Origin: CATOSP01 sp965205385
Lineage (GTDB): Bacteria; Chloroflexota; Dehalococcoidia; Lucifugimonadales; UBA3495
Reading direction: 5' to 3'
Assembly (NCBI GenBank): GCA_965205385.1
Contig: CBDBGS010000008.1
Location: forward strand, 372,001-436,000
Length of the DNA: 64,000 nt
Position 1 is the first letter of the stretch. Every line of letters starts with the position of its first letter. A program made the position numbers and the translations under genes. This document shows, in pieces, positions 34,673-43,417 of this stretch. The notes under the pieces were generated by a model that searched no databases, was not told where the DNA came from, and worked only from the letters and a program-made list of their open reading frames with translations.

Positions 34673-34983
34673 ATATTCCTTAGGTAGCCCCGTGCCGGTT
34701 GGCTTCTGACCTCCGGATAGGCCAGGTTGCCCCCAGGATGGGCTGGACCGGCGTTTTAGCCCCCTCGGCGATAGTGTGTGGAGACGCCCGAAAAGCGCCG
34801 GAAAACCGACGATCCCAATGAAAAAGGGAATGCACCGGCCCATATTCTCTCCCACCTGTCGCTTTAGATGACGGTTTGCGGTTGCGTGGGTCTCAAGAGG
34901 GGAACTATCCTACCTGCACAGGTGATTAACTTAGCCCCCCGACATCTCTAAGCGCTTTCCCTTGGGGCGTAAGGAGTCTGCGC

Positions 34984-35196
34984 ATGGCAGAAGCTGTTTT
35001 GGCTGCCCTTTTGAAATACTTGCCATTCTTAAAGCACCTGTCAGTGCTGGCCTCGGTTGCGCAGAAATTTCGCAAGAAGCAGGAAATTACCCACGAAGTA
35101 ATCGAGACTGAGACCGTCGACATCACCTACGGAAATCCTACGCGATATACCCATTCGCGCCAGCGCACAGAACGGACATTTAGGAAGGAAAGCTGA
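34984..35196 (+). CDS. Small hypothetical protein
   Basis: A 70-residue unrecognised protein with a good ribosome-binding site (TAAGGAG, seven bases before ATG). The N-terminal 25 residues are moderately hydrophobic and amphipathic (AALLKYLPFLKHLSVLASVA), the rest is polar and basic. Its stop overlaps the start of the next gene (TGATG), so both are translated from one message. Function unknown. Confidence 0.55.
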   Translation: MAEAVLAALLKYLPFLKHLSVLASVAQKFRKKQEITHEVIETETVDITYGNPTRYTHSRQRTERTFRKES

Positions 35197-35804
35197 TGGG
35201 ATTTTGGGAGGACTATCTAAACAAACCGCCCTGGGAAGTAACTTCCAGTCTCGAAGGCGACCCTTCGGATACCCACGTGGTCCTTCGGCGTGGCTACGAG
35301 GGCTTTAGCGTTGAAGAACTGTGGGATTTCGGCTCAGGGACCTCTTGGAGTACATACCCTGCCCCTCTCCCTAACTTTGTCGAGTATGGTGGTCGCACGC
35401 TCTGCGGCTTGGAAATTCAATCAGGAGCGGGCATGTATGGCCCCCGGTGGTGGGTGTTTCGAGACGGAATCGACGATGGCAGAAGTGCCCCCGCGCTTCT
35501 GGACCTTCACGGTGTTTCTTGCATGGTTTGCCGCCGCAAGCTCATGTATGGTGTGAGTCGCATCATCGCCAGACTAACCTCCATCCGTGACTCAGTAGGC
35601 GAGGACTACACTCTAAAGCGGCCTTTGATTCATGGCAAGCAAGTACTTTCCTTCAAGAGAGAAGGTAGCCACACCAGTGAAACGTACCGGTACTCATGCG
35701 AGGTGGCTACCCGGGAGGTCAATCCCCGGCTAGTTAACGATGTAGAGGAATTTGAGCTCATTACCTGCCCTGATTGCCTCTCCAACATAAGGGACAGAGC
35801 GTAA
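35196..35804 (+). CDS. Hypothetical protein with two CxxC motifs
   Basis: A 202-residue soluble protein, translationally coupled to the small gene upstream. SCMVCRRK near residue 110 and TCPDC near 195 are two CxxC pairs that could form one zinc site. The N-terminal part is aromatic-rich (WEDYLNKPPWEVTS, YGPRWWVFRDG). No known family is recognised. Typical of accessory genes in islands. Confidence 0.55.
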   Translation: MGFWEDYLNKPPWEVTSSLEGDPSDTHVVLRRGYEGFSVEELWDFGSGTSWSTYPAPLPNFVEYGGRTLCGLEIQSGAGMYGPRWWVFRDGIDDGRSAPALLDLHGVSCMVCRRKLMYGVSRIIARLTSIRDSVGEDYTLKRPLIHGKQVLSFKREGSHTSETYRYSCEVATREVNPRLVNDVEEFELITCPDCLSNIRDRA

Positions 35805-36306
35805 CGGTTTTCTGAACACAAAAGGAAATCGCCCGGACCCCCCGGCGTGTCTGTTGCCATGAGATTTTCTTACTCACTCACATCCGGCAGGTCGCCCCAT
35901 AGCTGGAGGGGAAGTCCCTGAGCCTAGAAGCGGTGTCTCGGGTTATCAGCAAAACAATGGCCGCCACCTGCTGATACATTTGCCTTTCCCTATCTATATC
36001 TACCACCCACCATTCACCACGCAACATGAAACAGTGAAACTCTGGTACAACCGGATTTGCACATGAAATGCCCTAGACTAGCCCTTTAATATGCAACCCC
36101 TAATTCTGCGCATAAAGTGGCGCGGAATGAGCAATGATCCGAGGTTCCGACCACGGTTAAAGTCTGGGACTACATCCATTGCCCCAGTGTCACCCTAGGC
36201 CCGCCATGTTCCCAACCGAGCGCCAAGCGTTGACGTATGCTTCCGCTGCGCCATCCAGAGTCGGCATTACGTTTGGGGCTCCCCCTTGTGTCAAGGCGTA
36301 CACCAC
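35805..36306. other. Intergenic DNA, nothing recognised
   Basis: About 500 bases without a convincing frame, tRNA-like structure or strong hairpin. It ends at the left terminus of the nested IS630-type insertion. Confidence 0.5.
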
Positions 36307-36473
36307 TAAACCAAAGCCAAGGTGAAACCCGCATTTGGGTCGGCTAGAATCAGGGAGGCATAGCGTCAGGACTGGGAGCAGACTGAGTGGGGATGGTGAT
36401 GGGTATGAGGGGGATAAGGCCGGACTTGGAGGGGTGGCAGTTGGACTTGGCTAGTGTGCGCAGCAGGATGTAC

Positions 36474-37624
36474 CTAAACCAAAGCCAAGGTGGGATGTGC
36501 ATTTGCCGGGAGTTGTGAATCAGGCCGGAAGTCTGACAGGATTGCCTCGGCCCTTGACTGGAGGATCGTCCGGCAGCGCCGTCTCACCTCTTCTTTCCGG
36601 TGGGTCAATCCTGCCAGGAACCGGCCGACCCTCTCCTGCGCCGCTTCCCTGCTCCCGAGGCACAGATTGCCTGTAGCCTCTTCCCTGGCCCACCCCCAGA
36701 TGGCTTCATCAGCGTTGAAGTCCGGGCTGTACCCCGGCAGATTCACCAGTTGCAGTTTCAGATTCGGTGTCCGCAGGTATTCCCGCATCGCCTCCCCACG
36801 ATGGGCTGGCGCATTGTCCCAAATCACCTTCAAGGGCCCAGGATGCTTTTCTTTCAGTTGCTTCAGGAAGGCAACCGAGGTGCCCGAGTTGCTGTTGCCA
36901 CCCAGTTCCATCCATTCCACCTCCCCCGTCTCCAAGCATACCGCTGAGTAGTAGCTGGCCTTCTCCCCGTAGCTGGGACTGGTGGACTCCACCAGGGCAG
37001 GTTCTCCCTGCTGCACCCACTTCCCCCGCAACTCCGCGTCCGCCCGGAAGTGGGCCTCGTCAGCGAAGAATATCCGGGCCCCTGCCCCCTGGGACTCCTC
37101 CCACATAGCGGCATACTCAGCCACGAAGGCTGCCCGCTTCTCCTCATCAGCCTTCAGCAACCGTTTCTTGGGCCGCTTGAAAGCAAATCCCAACCGGTGC
37201 AGCCAGTTCAGGCAACTGCTGCGGCTCAGGCTGGCGCCAAAGCTTTCCAGGACAAACTGCCTTACCGCCTTCCAATACCAGTTGGCCAATTCCAAGCCCG
37301 ACGCCGCTGGCGATTGTTGCACCGCCGCCTTCAACTCCTCCTGTTTCGCCTGGTCAAGGGTGGGGGGGAACCACCGGTCTGCTCGAAAATCAATGCCCTG
37401 GAACCTCCCTCACCGAAGGCCGATGCCCACCGCCCTATGGTGTGAGGGTCCCGGTCCAGCGCCTCTGCCGTGGCCGCCGCCGTCCACCCCTGGGCCAGCA
37501 GCAGCATGGCGTACCAGCGCTCCCGCTCCCGGGGCGTGGGCGCCAGAATCATCCGGCGCTGCAAGTCCTTCACTCCCAACTCCCACCGCTCCAGCGACCG
37601 CTCTATCTCCCTGACTCCCATCAT
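36474..37624 (-). CDS. IS630-type transposase of A1 (two overlapping frames)
   Basis: First frame (37624-37331): helix-turn-helix part MMGVREIERSLERWELG ... GWTAAATAEALDRDPHTIGRW, ending shortly after IFEQTGG. Second frame (to 36474): DDE domain with FFADEAHFRADAELRGKW, GEVEWMELGGNSNSGTS, VIWDNAPAHRGEAM and LPGYSPDFNADEAIWGW. The frames overlap at a run of seven C; a one-base backward slip there would join them. The related A2 copy has ten C and a continuous frame, so this may be a mutation or a slippery site. The stop lies in the terminal repeat. Confidence 0.85.
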
Positions 37625-37709
37625 CCCCCCATCACAACACGATTATCTGTCCCGTCTCTTACTCTCCACTTTACCCTGACTATCTGCGCTTTTCACCTTG
37701 GCTTTGGTT
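36477..37709 (-). mobile_element. IS630-family element A1, inserted into A2
   Basis: A 1233-bp element with perfect terminal repeats AACCAAAGCCAAGGTG, flanked by TA (36475-36476 and 37710-37711). It lies in opposite orientation to A2 and splits its transposase after the codons for M-Y. Confidence 0.9.
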
Positions 37710-37711
37710 TA

Positions 37712-38934
37712 GTAGTCAGTCAACTTAGATGTTGAACGTCATACAGGAAACTGGCCGATAGTCGTATACTGCTGGGGATGAAGTGGTGATGTTGGGGGTG
37801 GCGGTGATGATCAGGGATAAGTACGCCGTGCGGTTGGCGCCGGAACAACGGGAAGAACTCCAGAATCTGATTCGGGTTGGGAAAAGCTCCGCCCGAGTGA
37901 CCGCCAGGGCGCGGATTCTCCTCAAGAGCAACGATGGTTGGGCCGCTCCCAAGGTGGCCGAGGCCCTAGATGTGGCATTGGGCACCGTGTACCGGATTAA
38001 GCAGCGCTTTACCGAGGAAGGGTTGGACGGGGCCCTGTGGGACCGGCGCCAGGTCAACCGGCGCCGCAAGCTGGACGACCGGGGCGAAGCCCACCTCATC
38101 GCGCTGGCCTGCAGCCCAGCGCCGGAAGGCCACGACCACTGGACCCTGCGCCTGCTGGCTGGCAAGGTGGTGGAGCTGGGGTTGGCGTCCACCATGTCCC
38201 ACGAGGGAGTGCGTAAACGGCTCAAAAAAACGCTCTCAAGCCGTGGCAGAAGCAGGAGTGGTGCATCCCCAAGGTGAGCGCCGAGTTCGTGGCCCACATG
38301 GAGGACGTGCTGGACCTGTACGCCGAGCCATATGATCCCCAACGACCGGTGGTCTGCTTTGACGAGACCTCCACCCAGTTGCTGGCGGAGACTCGGCCCC
38401 CACTGCCGCCTGAGCCGGGACGCCCCCTGCGGCAGGACTACGAGTACCGCCGAGAGGGCACTCGAAACCTGTTCCTAGCCTGCGAGCCGCTGGCAGGATG
38501 GCGGCAGGTGGCAGTGACCCAGCGGCGCACGATGCAGGACTTCGCCCTTCAGATGCGCTGGCTGGTGGATGAAGCCTATCCGGAGGTCCCGGTGGTGCGT
38601 CTGGTCCTGGACAACCTGAACACCCACCGCGCGGCGTCGCTGTACGAGACGTTCCCGGCTGCCGAGGCCCGGCGGATTGCCAAACGGTTGGAGTTCCACT
38701 ACACGCCAAAGCATGGCAGTTGGTTGAACATGGCGGAAATTGAGTTCAGCGTACTGTCCCGCTCTTGCCTGAAGCAGCGGCTCCCCGACGAGCAGGCGCT
38801 CCGGCGGGAAACCCAGGCGCTGGTGCGGGAGCGTAACGCCGCCCGAACTGGTATCAACTGGCGGTTCAAAACCCACCACGCCCGATCCAAACTTCACCGC
38901 CTTTACCCTTTTGATTCCAAAGTTGACTGACTAC
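37712..38934 (+). mobile_element. IS630-family element B, copy 1 (1223 bp)
   Basis: Termini GTAGTCAGTCAAC and GTTGACTGACTAC with TA duplications (37710-37711 and 38935-38936). It landed in the TA at the right end of A1. A second copy with termini GTACTCAGTCAAC is at 62138-63363. Confidence 0.92.
37783..38930 (+). CDS. IS630-type transposase of element B, copy 1, two frames joined at an A7 run
   Basis: First frame (37783-38277): helix-turn-helix domain (GWAAPKVAEALDVALGTVYRIKQ) ending in the linker VRKRLKK. Second frame (38274-38930): DDE domain with VVCFDETSTQ, RLVLDNLNTH and NMAEIEFSVLSR. The frames meet at CTC-AAA-AAA-ACG near 38224-38234; a -1 slip on the seven A gives LKKNALKPWQKQEWCIPKV, a sensible link. 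The same arrangement occurs in the diverged second copy, which argues for programmed frameshifting. Confidence 0.88.
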
Positions 38935-40045
38935 TAGCGCCGACACCCCGGGAGAGAGAACGGTGGCACGCACTGTGGCTCCTGTGCCGGGGCCTGACCG
39001 CCTCGGGCACCGCCCAGGCGCTGGGCCGGGATGCTCACACCATCGGCAGATGGGCCGCCGCCTTCGGCGAGGGAGGGCCTGCAGCCTTGATATTTGAGCA
39101 GACCGGCCCCCCCCCCGCGCTTGGCGAGACGCAACAGGCGGAGTTGACGGGGGCAGTGCAGGAGTTGCCCGAGATGTCGGGCATAGAAATGGCCAACTGG
39201 AACTGGAAAGTGGTGCGGCAGTTTGTCTCGAAGCGTTTCGGCATTGGCCTGAACCGCAGCACTTGCCTGAACTATCCGCACCGCTTGGGGTTTGTCCTGA
39301 AGCGTCCCAAGAAGCGTCTGGTCAAGGCAGATGAGCAGAAGCGGGAGGCCTTCGTGGCGGAGTACGCCACCCTGTCGGACGAGGCGTGGCGTACGGGAGC
39401 GAAGATATTCTTCGCCGACGAGGCCCATTTCCGGGCCGATGCCGAACTGAGAGGCAAATGGGTGCTAAAGGGAGAGTCGGCCTTGGTGGACTCGACCAGC
39501 CCGAGCTATGGCGAAAAGGCCAGCTACTACTCGGCAGTGTGCCTGGAGACCGGTGAGGTGGAGTGGATGGACCTGGAGGGGAACAGCAACTGCGGAACCT
39601 CGGCTGCCTTCCTGGAGCGGTTGCGGCAGAGGCACTCCGGGCCGCTAGGCGTGATCTGGGACAACGCGCCGGCGCACCGCGGCGAGGCGGTGCGTGAGTA
39701 TCTGCGGACGCCGGGCTTGGGGCTGCGGCTGATGAACCCCCGTTTTCACGAGGGCAGGCTCTGCCGGGCTACAGCCCGGACTTCAACGCCGATGAGGCCA
39801 TCTGGGGCTGGGCGAGAGAGGAAGCCACCGGAAACCTGTGCTTGGGAACCAAGGCCCTGGTAAAGGAGAGGGTCGGGAATTTCCTCTGCGGGCTGTCCAT
39901 CCGGAAAGACGAGGTCAAGGACCGCTGCCGCACCGTCCTGCAATCAAAGGCCGAAGGATTTCTGCGAGAATCCCAGCCCAATCACCGATGTATTGTAAAT
40001 GCACATCCCACCTTGGTTTTGGTTTAGGTTCTAAGGTGGACCCCA

Positions 40046-40990
40046 TCAGTTGGACAGTATTGGAGCAATGTTAAGTGAGGGTCCCGCTGTCTTTCCAAGG
40101 TCTACCAATGCTCTGGTTGGCAGCCACCTCCTCTCTTTTGACTGTTCATCTGATTGCACCGAGTCTCCACTGAACACCTCGGCCGGTGTCCGGTAACCCA
40201 GGGCCTGGTGGGGTCTTTGGGTGTTGTAGAAGTGCAAGTAGGCCTCTAGCCCGGCCTTGGCTTCCCGCCCGTTGGAGTAGGCCTTCAGATAGACCTCCTC
40301 GTACTTCACCGTCCTCCACAGCCGCTCCATGAAGATGTTGTCAGCGTACCTGCCTTTCCCATCCATGCTGATTTTGACCCCGTGGCGCGCTAGGATCCCG
40401 GTAAAGCCCTCGCTGGTGAACTGGCTTCCTTGGTCGGTGTTGAACACCTCTGGCTTTCCCTTGCCCAGCGCCTCCTCCAAGGCCTCTACGCAGAAATCAG
40501 CGTCCATGGTGTTGGACAGCCTCCAAGCCACCACGTAGCGGCTGTACCAATCCATGATGGCCACCAGGTAGAGGAAGCCCCGGGCCATCGGGACGTAGGT
40601 GATATCCGCTGCCCACACCTGGTTGGGCCGGGTGAACTCCATGCCGCCTAGCAGATACGGATGCACCTTGTGCCCAAGTCCTGGCTGGCTGGTACGGGGG
40701 CGCCGGTATATGGCCTGTAGACCCATGGCCCTCATCAGCCGTTGGATCCTCTTCCGGTTTACCCGGTGGCCTTGCCTGTCCAGCCAGACCTTCATGCGCC
40801 GCGACCCGTAGAAGGGCGTGGCCAGGTACTGCTGGTCGATCTGCTTCATGAGTGCCAGGTCCTTTTGGGAAGGGGCCCTGGGCCGGTAGTAGACACTCGA
40901 TCTGCTGATACCCATCAAGGCGCACTGCCGGAGGGTGGACAGGGCCGGATGCTCACGGTCCACCATCTCCCGCCGCCTCTCCCGGCTCAT
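40046..40990 (-). CDS. IS3-family transposase, OrfB
   Basis: A 314-residue rve-type DDE integrase. HTH_21-like start (RQCALMGISRSSVYYRP), then the catalytic core: Asp in NQVWAADITYVPM, Asp in FNTDQGSQFTS, Glu in NIFMERLWRTVKYEEVYL, and the C-terminal HFYNTQRPHQALGYRTPAEVF. ATG overlaps the orfA stop (ATGA). The frame is intact. Confidence 0.95.
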   Translation of the reverse strand: MSRERRREMVDREHPALSTLRQCALMGISRSSVYYRPRAPSQKDLALMKQIDQQYLATPFYGSRRMKVWLDRQGHRVNRKRIQRLMRAMGLQAIYRRPRTSQPGLGHKVHPYLLGGMEFTRPNQVWAADITYVPMARGFLYLVAIMDWYSRYVVAWRLSNTMDADFCVEALEEALGKGKPEVFNTDQGSQFTSEGFTGILARHGVKISMDGKGRYADNIFMERLWRTVKYEEVYLKAYSNGREAKAGLEAYLHFYNTQRPHQALGYRTPAEVFSGDSVQSDEQSKERRWLPTRALVDLGKTAGPSLNIAPILSN

Positions 40991-41295
40991 GGACCGGACC
41001 TCTCCGCCAAGAAATCCCGCTCGACCTTCAGCTGGCCGATCTGTTGGTAAAGCCGGGAGATAAGGGCGTCATCGGACTTCTGCCGCTTGTCCTGCTTCCC
41101 GTCGAAGACATTGGCCGCTCCTCCCAGCAATGCCTTCTTCCATGCCTGGATCTGGCCGGGATGGACCTCGTACCGGGCGGCCAGTTGGGCCACCGTCAGT
41201 TCTCCCTTCACCGCATCCACGGCCACCTTGGCCTTGAATGACGGGCTGTGCTTCCTCCGTTCTTTTGACATGTCCCACTCCTCCTTCACAGCCAC
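40987..41295 (-). CDS. IS3-family transposase, OrfA
   Basis: A 102-residue HTH_Tnp_1 protein (KHSPSFKAKVAVDAVKGELT, QLAARYEVHPGQIQAWKKAL) with a C-terminal leucine-zipper-like helix (ISRLYQQIGQLKVERDFLAE). Probably starts at the second Met (MSKERRK). OrfB follows with overlap. A degenerate relative of its 5' end is at 60715. Confidence 0.92.
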   Translation of the reverse strand: MAVKEEWDMSKERRKHSPSFKAKVAVDAVKGELTVAQLAARYEVHPGQIQAWKKALLGGAANVFDGKQDKRQKSDDALISRLYQQIGQLKVERDFLAERSGP

Positions 41296-41359
41296 AGCTG
41301 CGCTTATTTTAGGAGCAGGACTCTCACTTAGCCACCTGTCCGAATTTTCGGGTCCACCT

Positions 41360-42296
41360 CAGCCTCGTCGTCATCATCAGATTTGTACACGCCTCGAGTG
41401 TTGGACCGTAGCAATTCTTCCTTAATTTGCCGTAATTCTTGACGGCTGTTGATCAGACCCAGCAGCACTGATTCCAATCGTGTTGTTCGTGTATAGTCTT
41501 TTTCGTTTGGGTATGGGGGGGATGTAATGATGGCATCCACAGATTTGGGTTCCAGTATGTTTCCCAAGTTGCGCGAGTCGTATCCAGCCACATCCGCGCG
41601 GACATGAGAGCGATGGTGCATAGATTGAATATCGTTGGCCATGCTGTTCATGCGTTGGATCCAAGATGAAAGAACAGGCGCGTCAGTTTTAATTTTGCCG
41701 ACGCCCACTTCAGGACCAAACTTCAAATTGCTGACGCCATTGACCAAAACGTCCGCAAGTGCCAGACGACCGTATCGGGAGAGGTTATCACTCCCGTGTT
41801 TGTCGATTTTCACTAATAGCCCCAATGCTTTTCTTGCAGGCTCTGGGCTGATCGAGTTTTTGATTATCAATCTAGAAGCTTCAGTTCCTAGCTGTGCCGC
41901 TAGAGTACTCGCTATGGATTCATCGGAGGGACTCTCGGTTGATGATGATACGTCCGCTCCGACCCCAGTCTCGTCGAAGGATTGCTCCACGGCCTGGATA
42001 TAATCCAACATTTTGTCGTTGTCGACCGTCCAATCGACTTTGACAGAACTCGCGAAATATGCCATCGGGTGCGAGTCCAATCCTATACTGGCGATTCCAT
42101 TTTTCTTGCACTCAACCAACGTTGTTCCGGCCCCACAAAAGGGATCCAGCACTACGTGCTCTGGGCCGATGCGGAACTGATCCAGATATGTCCTGACCAA
42201 ATGTGGTGGGAATGACTGTACCAAGCGATACCAGTCGTGAACGGTACGGTCGTCATCCCTTAGTTGGTTTTGATTATGAGAGGCGGATGTTGACAT
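41360..42296 (-). pseudogene. DNA methyltransferase, C-terminus cut by the IS3 element
   Basis: Amino (N4-cytosine or N6-adenine) DNA methyltransferase. The AdoMet-binding motif I is LDPFCGAGTTLVECKK near residue 50, followed by GLDSHPMAYFASSVK; the catalytic motif IV is IITSPPYPNEKDYTR near residue 270. The frame then reads into the IS3 terminus (DDDDEAEVDPKIRTGG) and stops at 41328, so the region after motif IV is lost. It lies downstream of an SNF2 helicase and a Zn-ribbon gene on the same strand, like methyltransferases of defence loci. Confidence 0.85.
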
Positions 42297-42377
42297 GGGC
42301 TAGTCCTCGGGTGAACGTGCTTAACGATGCTTCTGGTTTGCTCGTTGCGACTCCTATCGTTCGTGCTGTGAACTCAT

Positions 42378-42789
42378 TCACCATTGGGGCTTCCCGCAGT
42401 GCGGGCATGAGCGCCTGACCACCCGGCGCCACTCGACGGAGTCGGTGGCGGTGATCTCGCGGCGGCAGTGCAGGCAGTGGCCGCGGTAGTCGTTCTCGTC
42501 GTCCAGCTCCTCGGCCACCAGCTCCAGGCAATCACGGCAGCCGGACACCAGGGCCGGGTCGTCGGTGTAGACCGCGGTCATGCTCTCTGAGCCGCACAGC
42601 GGCCGGTCCCCGGGGCCGTAGTGGACCACTCTGCCGCCTTCGTCCGGCGTGTAGTCCCGCTCCGGTTCCTGGTCCACCAGGGGGCGAAGGCTCAAAGCCT
42701 TCCGGGGTGTCGTCGGACCGGTGCCCTGGGTGGCCGAAGGGGAGCTCCGCATCCGCGAACAGGGCGTCGAGATTGTTGTTGGTCGTCAT
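42378..42789 (-). pseudogene. Zinc-ribbon protein, frameshifted
   Basis: Start MTTNNNLDALFADAELPFGH at 42789 overlaps the end of the DUF5615 gene. After DDTPEGFEPS the frame must change, within a run of five G/C near 42679-42684, to reach PLVDQEPERDYTPDEGGRVV. The C-terminal part has CRDC, CLHC and CPHC pairs (SGCRDCLELV, RGHCLHCRREI, RRSCPHCGKPQW), enough for one or two zinc sites. Function unknown; its position suggests a small DNA- or protein-binding partner of the helicase/methyltransferase. Confidence 0.65.
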
Positions 42790-43142
42790 CGTAGCTGTTG
42801 CCTTGAGATGCGGATTCTGCCACTCGTTACGGTTATGATCGCCCGTTCGTCGAGGGCTTGGCGGTGGTTGAGGATCAGGTCTTCCACAAGGGTGATTCTC
42901 TGGGCCATGCGGACCTCGGGCAGCCGTATCAGCCCCGTGTGGGGTCTGCCGTGGAGGTGGATGAGTTCACCGAAATCCTTGTCCATGATAATGAGTATCC
43001 TGTTTTCGGAGACGGCCCGTTCCAGGAATGCCCTGTCTCCGGGGTCCGGGCCAAGTTCTCTCGCGTCCAGGGCGTCGTGTCCCTGGCTCTGAAGCCACTG
43101 TGTCAGCCTGCGTCCTGCGCAGCGGTCCACGAGGAAGTTCAT
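42786..43142 (-). CDS. DUF5615 PIN-like protein (putative toxin)
   Basis: A 118-residue protein beginning MNFLVDRCAGRRLTQWLQ, with GHDALDARELGPDPGDRAFLERA and the acidic ILIIMDKDFGEL, the DUF5615 pattern of PIN-like nucleases. Acidic residues Asp6, the Asp pair near 37 and the Asp pair in MDKDF would form the metal site. It is encoded two bases after a DUF433 protein, the usual antitoxin-like partner. It likely acts as an RNase toxin or in related regulation (inference from family). Confidence 0.88.
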   Translation of the reverse strand: MNFLVDRCAGRRLTQWLQSQGHDALDARELGPDPGDRAFLERAVSENRILIIMDKDFGELIHLHGRPHTGLIRLPEVRMAQRITLVEDLILNHRQALDERAIITVTSGRIRISRQQLR

Positions 43143-43144
43143 TT

Positions 43145-43390
43145 CTATCCCACCGATACCTGCGCCAGGGAGTCTCCCGCTATGACGGCGTGGGCATAGG
43201 CGATGCAGGCAAGGATGTCTTCCTCTTCGAGGTCCGGGTAGTCGTCCAGAAGTTCCTCCTGGCTGGCTCCCTGGCTCATCAGCCCCAGGATCAGCTCCAC
43301 CGATATCCGCATGTCCCGGATGATGGGCTTGCCGCCGAATACGTCAGTGCGGGCGGTTATGCGTTTCAGGAGTTCCCGGTTGTCGGGCAT
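43145..43390 (-). CDS. DUF433 protein (putative antitoxin)
   Basis: An 81-residue DUF433 protein: RITARTDVFGGKPIIRDMRISVELILGLMSQGASQEELLDDYPDLEEEDILACIAYA shows the family pattern in order, including GGKP.I and YP-L. These domains contain a helix-turn-helix and usually precede DUF5615 PIN-like genes, as here. Probably neutralises DUF5615 and represses its own promoter. Confidence 0.92.
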   Translation of the reverse strand: MPDNRELLKRITARTDVFGGKPIIRDMRISVELILGLMSQGASQEELLDDYPDLEEEDILACIAYAHAVIAGDSLAQVSVG

Positions 43391-43417
43391 GGTTTCCCTC
43401 CTGGGGGGTGGGTGTGG

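Larger units (their letters stand above)
36309..40024 (+). mobile_element. IS630-family element A2, outer copy, interrupted by two later insertions
   Basis: Termini: AACCAAAGCCAAGGTG at 36309 and CACCTTGGTTTTGGTT ending at 40024, each next to a TA (36307-36308; 40025-40026), the IS630 target. Its transposase starts at 36393, is interrupted at the TA 36475-36476, and resumes in frame at 38937. Without the nested 2460 bases the element is 1256 bp, 23 bp longer than A1, matching a 23-base insertion visible near its 3' end (about 39740-39762). Confidence 0.85.
36393..40027 (+). pseudogene. IS630-type transposase of outer element A2, split and frameshifted
   Basis: N-terminal part at 36393-36476 reads MVMGMRGIRPDLEGW ... 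RRMYL-like and joins across the nested elements to APTPRERERWHALWLL at 38937, in frame. A run of ten C bases near 39104 keeps the two halves in one frame. DDE residues: FADEAHF, VIWDNAPAH, then, after a 23-base insertion that shifts the frame near 39740, LPGYSPDFNADEAIWGW. The protein otherwise parallels the A1 transposase. It is inactive. Confidence 0.85.
40034..41359 (-). mobile_element. IS3-family insertion sequence (about 1326 bp)
   Basis: Ends AGGTGGACC (40034-40042) and GGTCCACCT (41351-41359) are perfect inverted repeats, with further similarity inside (TCGGACAG/TTGGACAG, TAAGTGAG). It carries overlapping orfA and orfB on the minus strand. It sits 9 bases from A2 on the left and ends inside a DNA methyltransferase gene on the right. 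No target duplication is evident. Confidence 0.88.
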
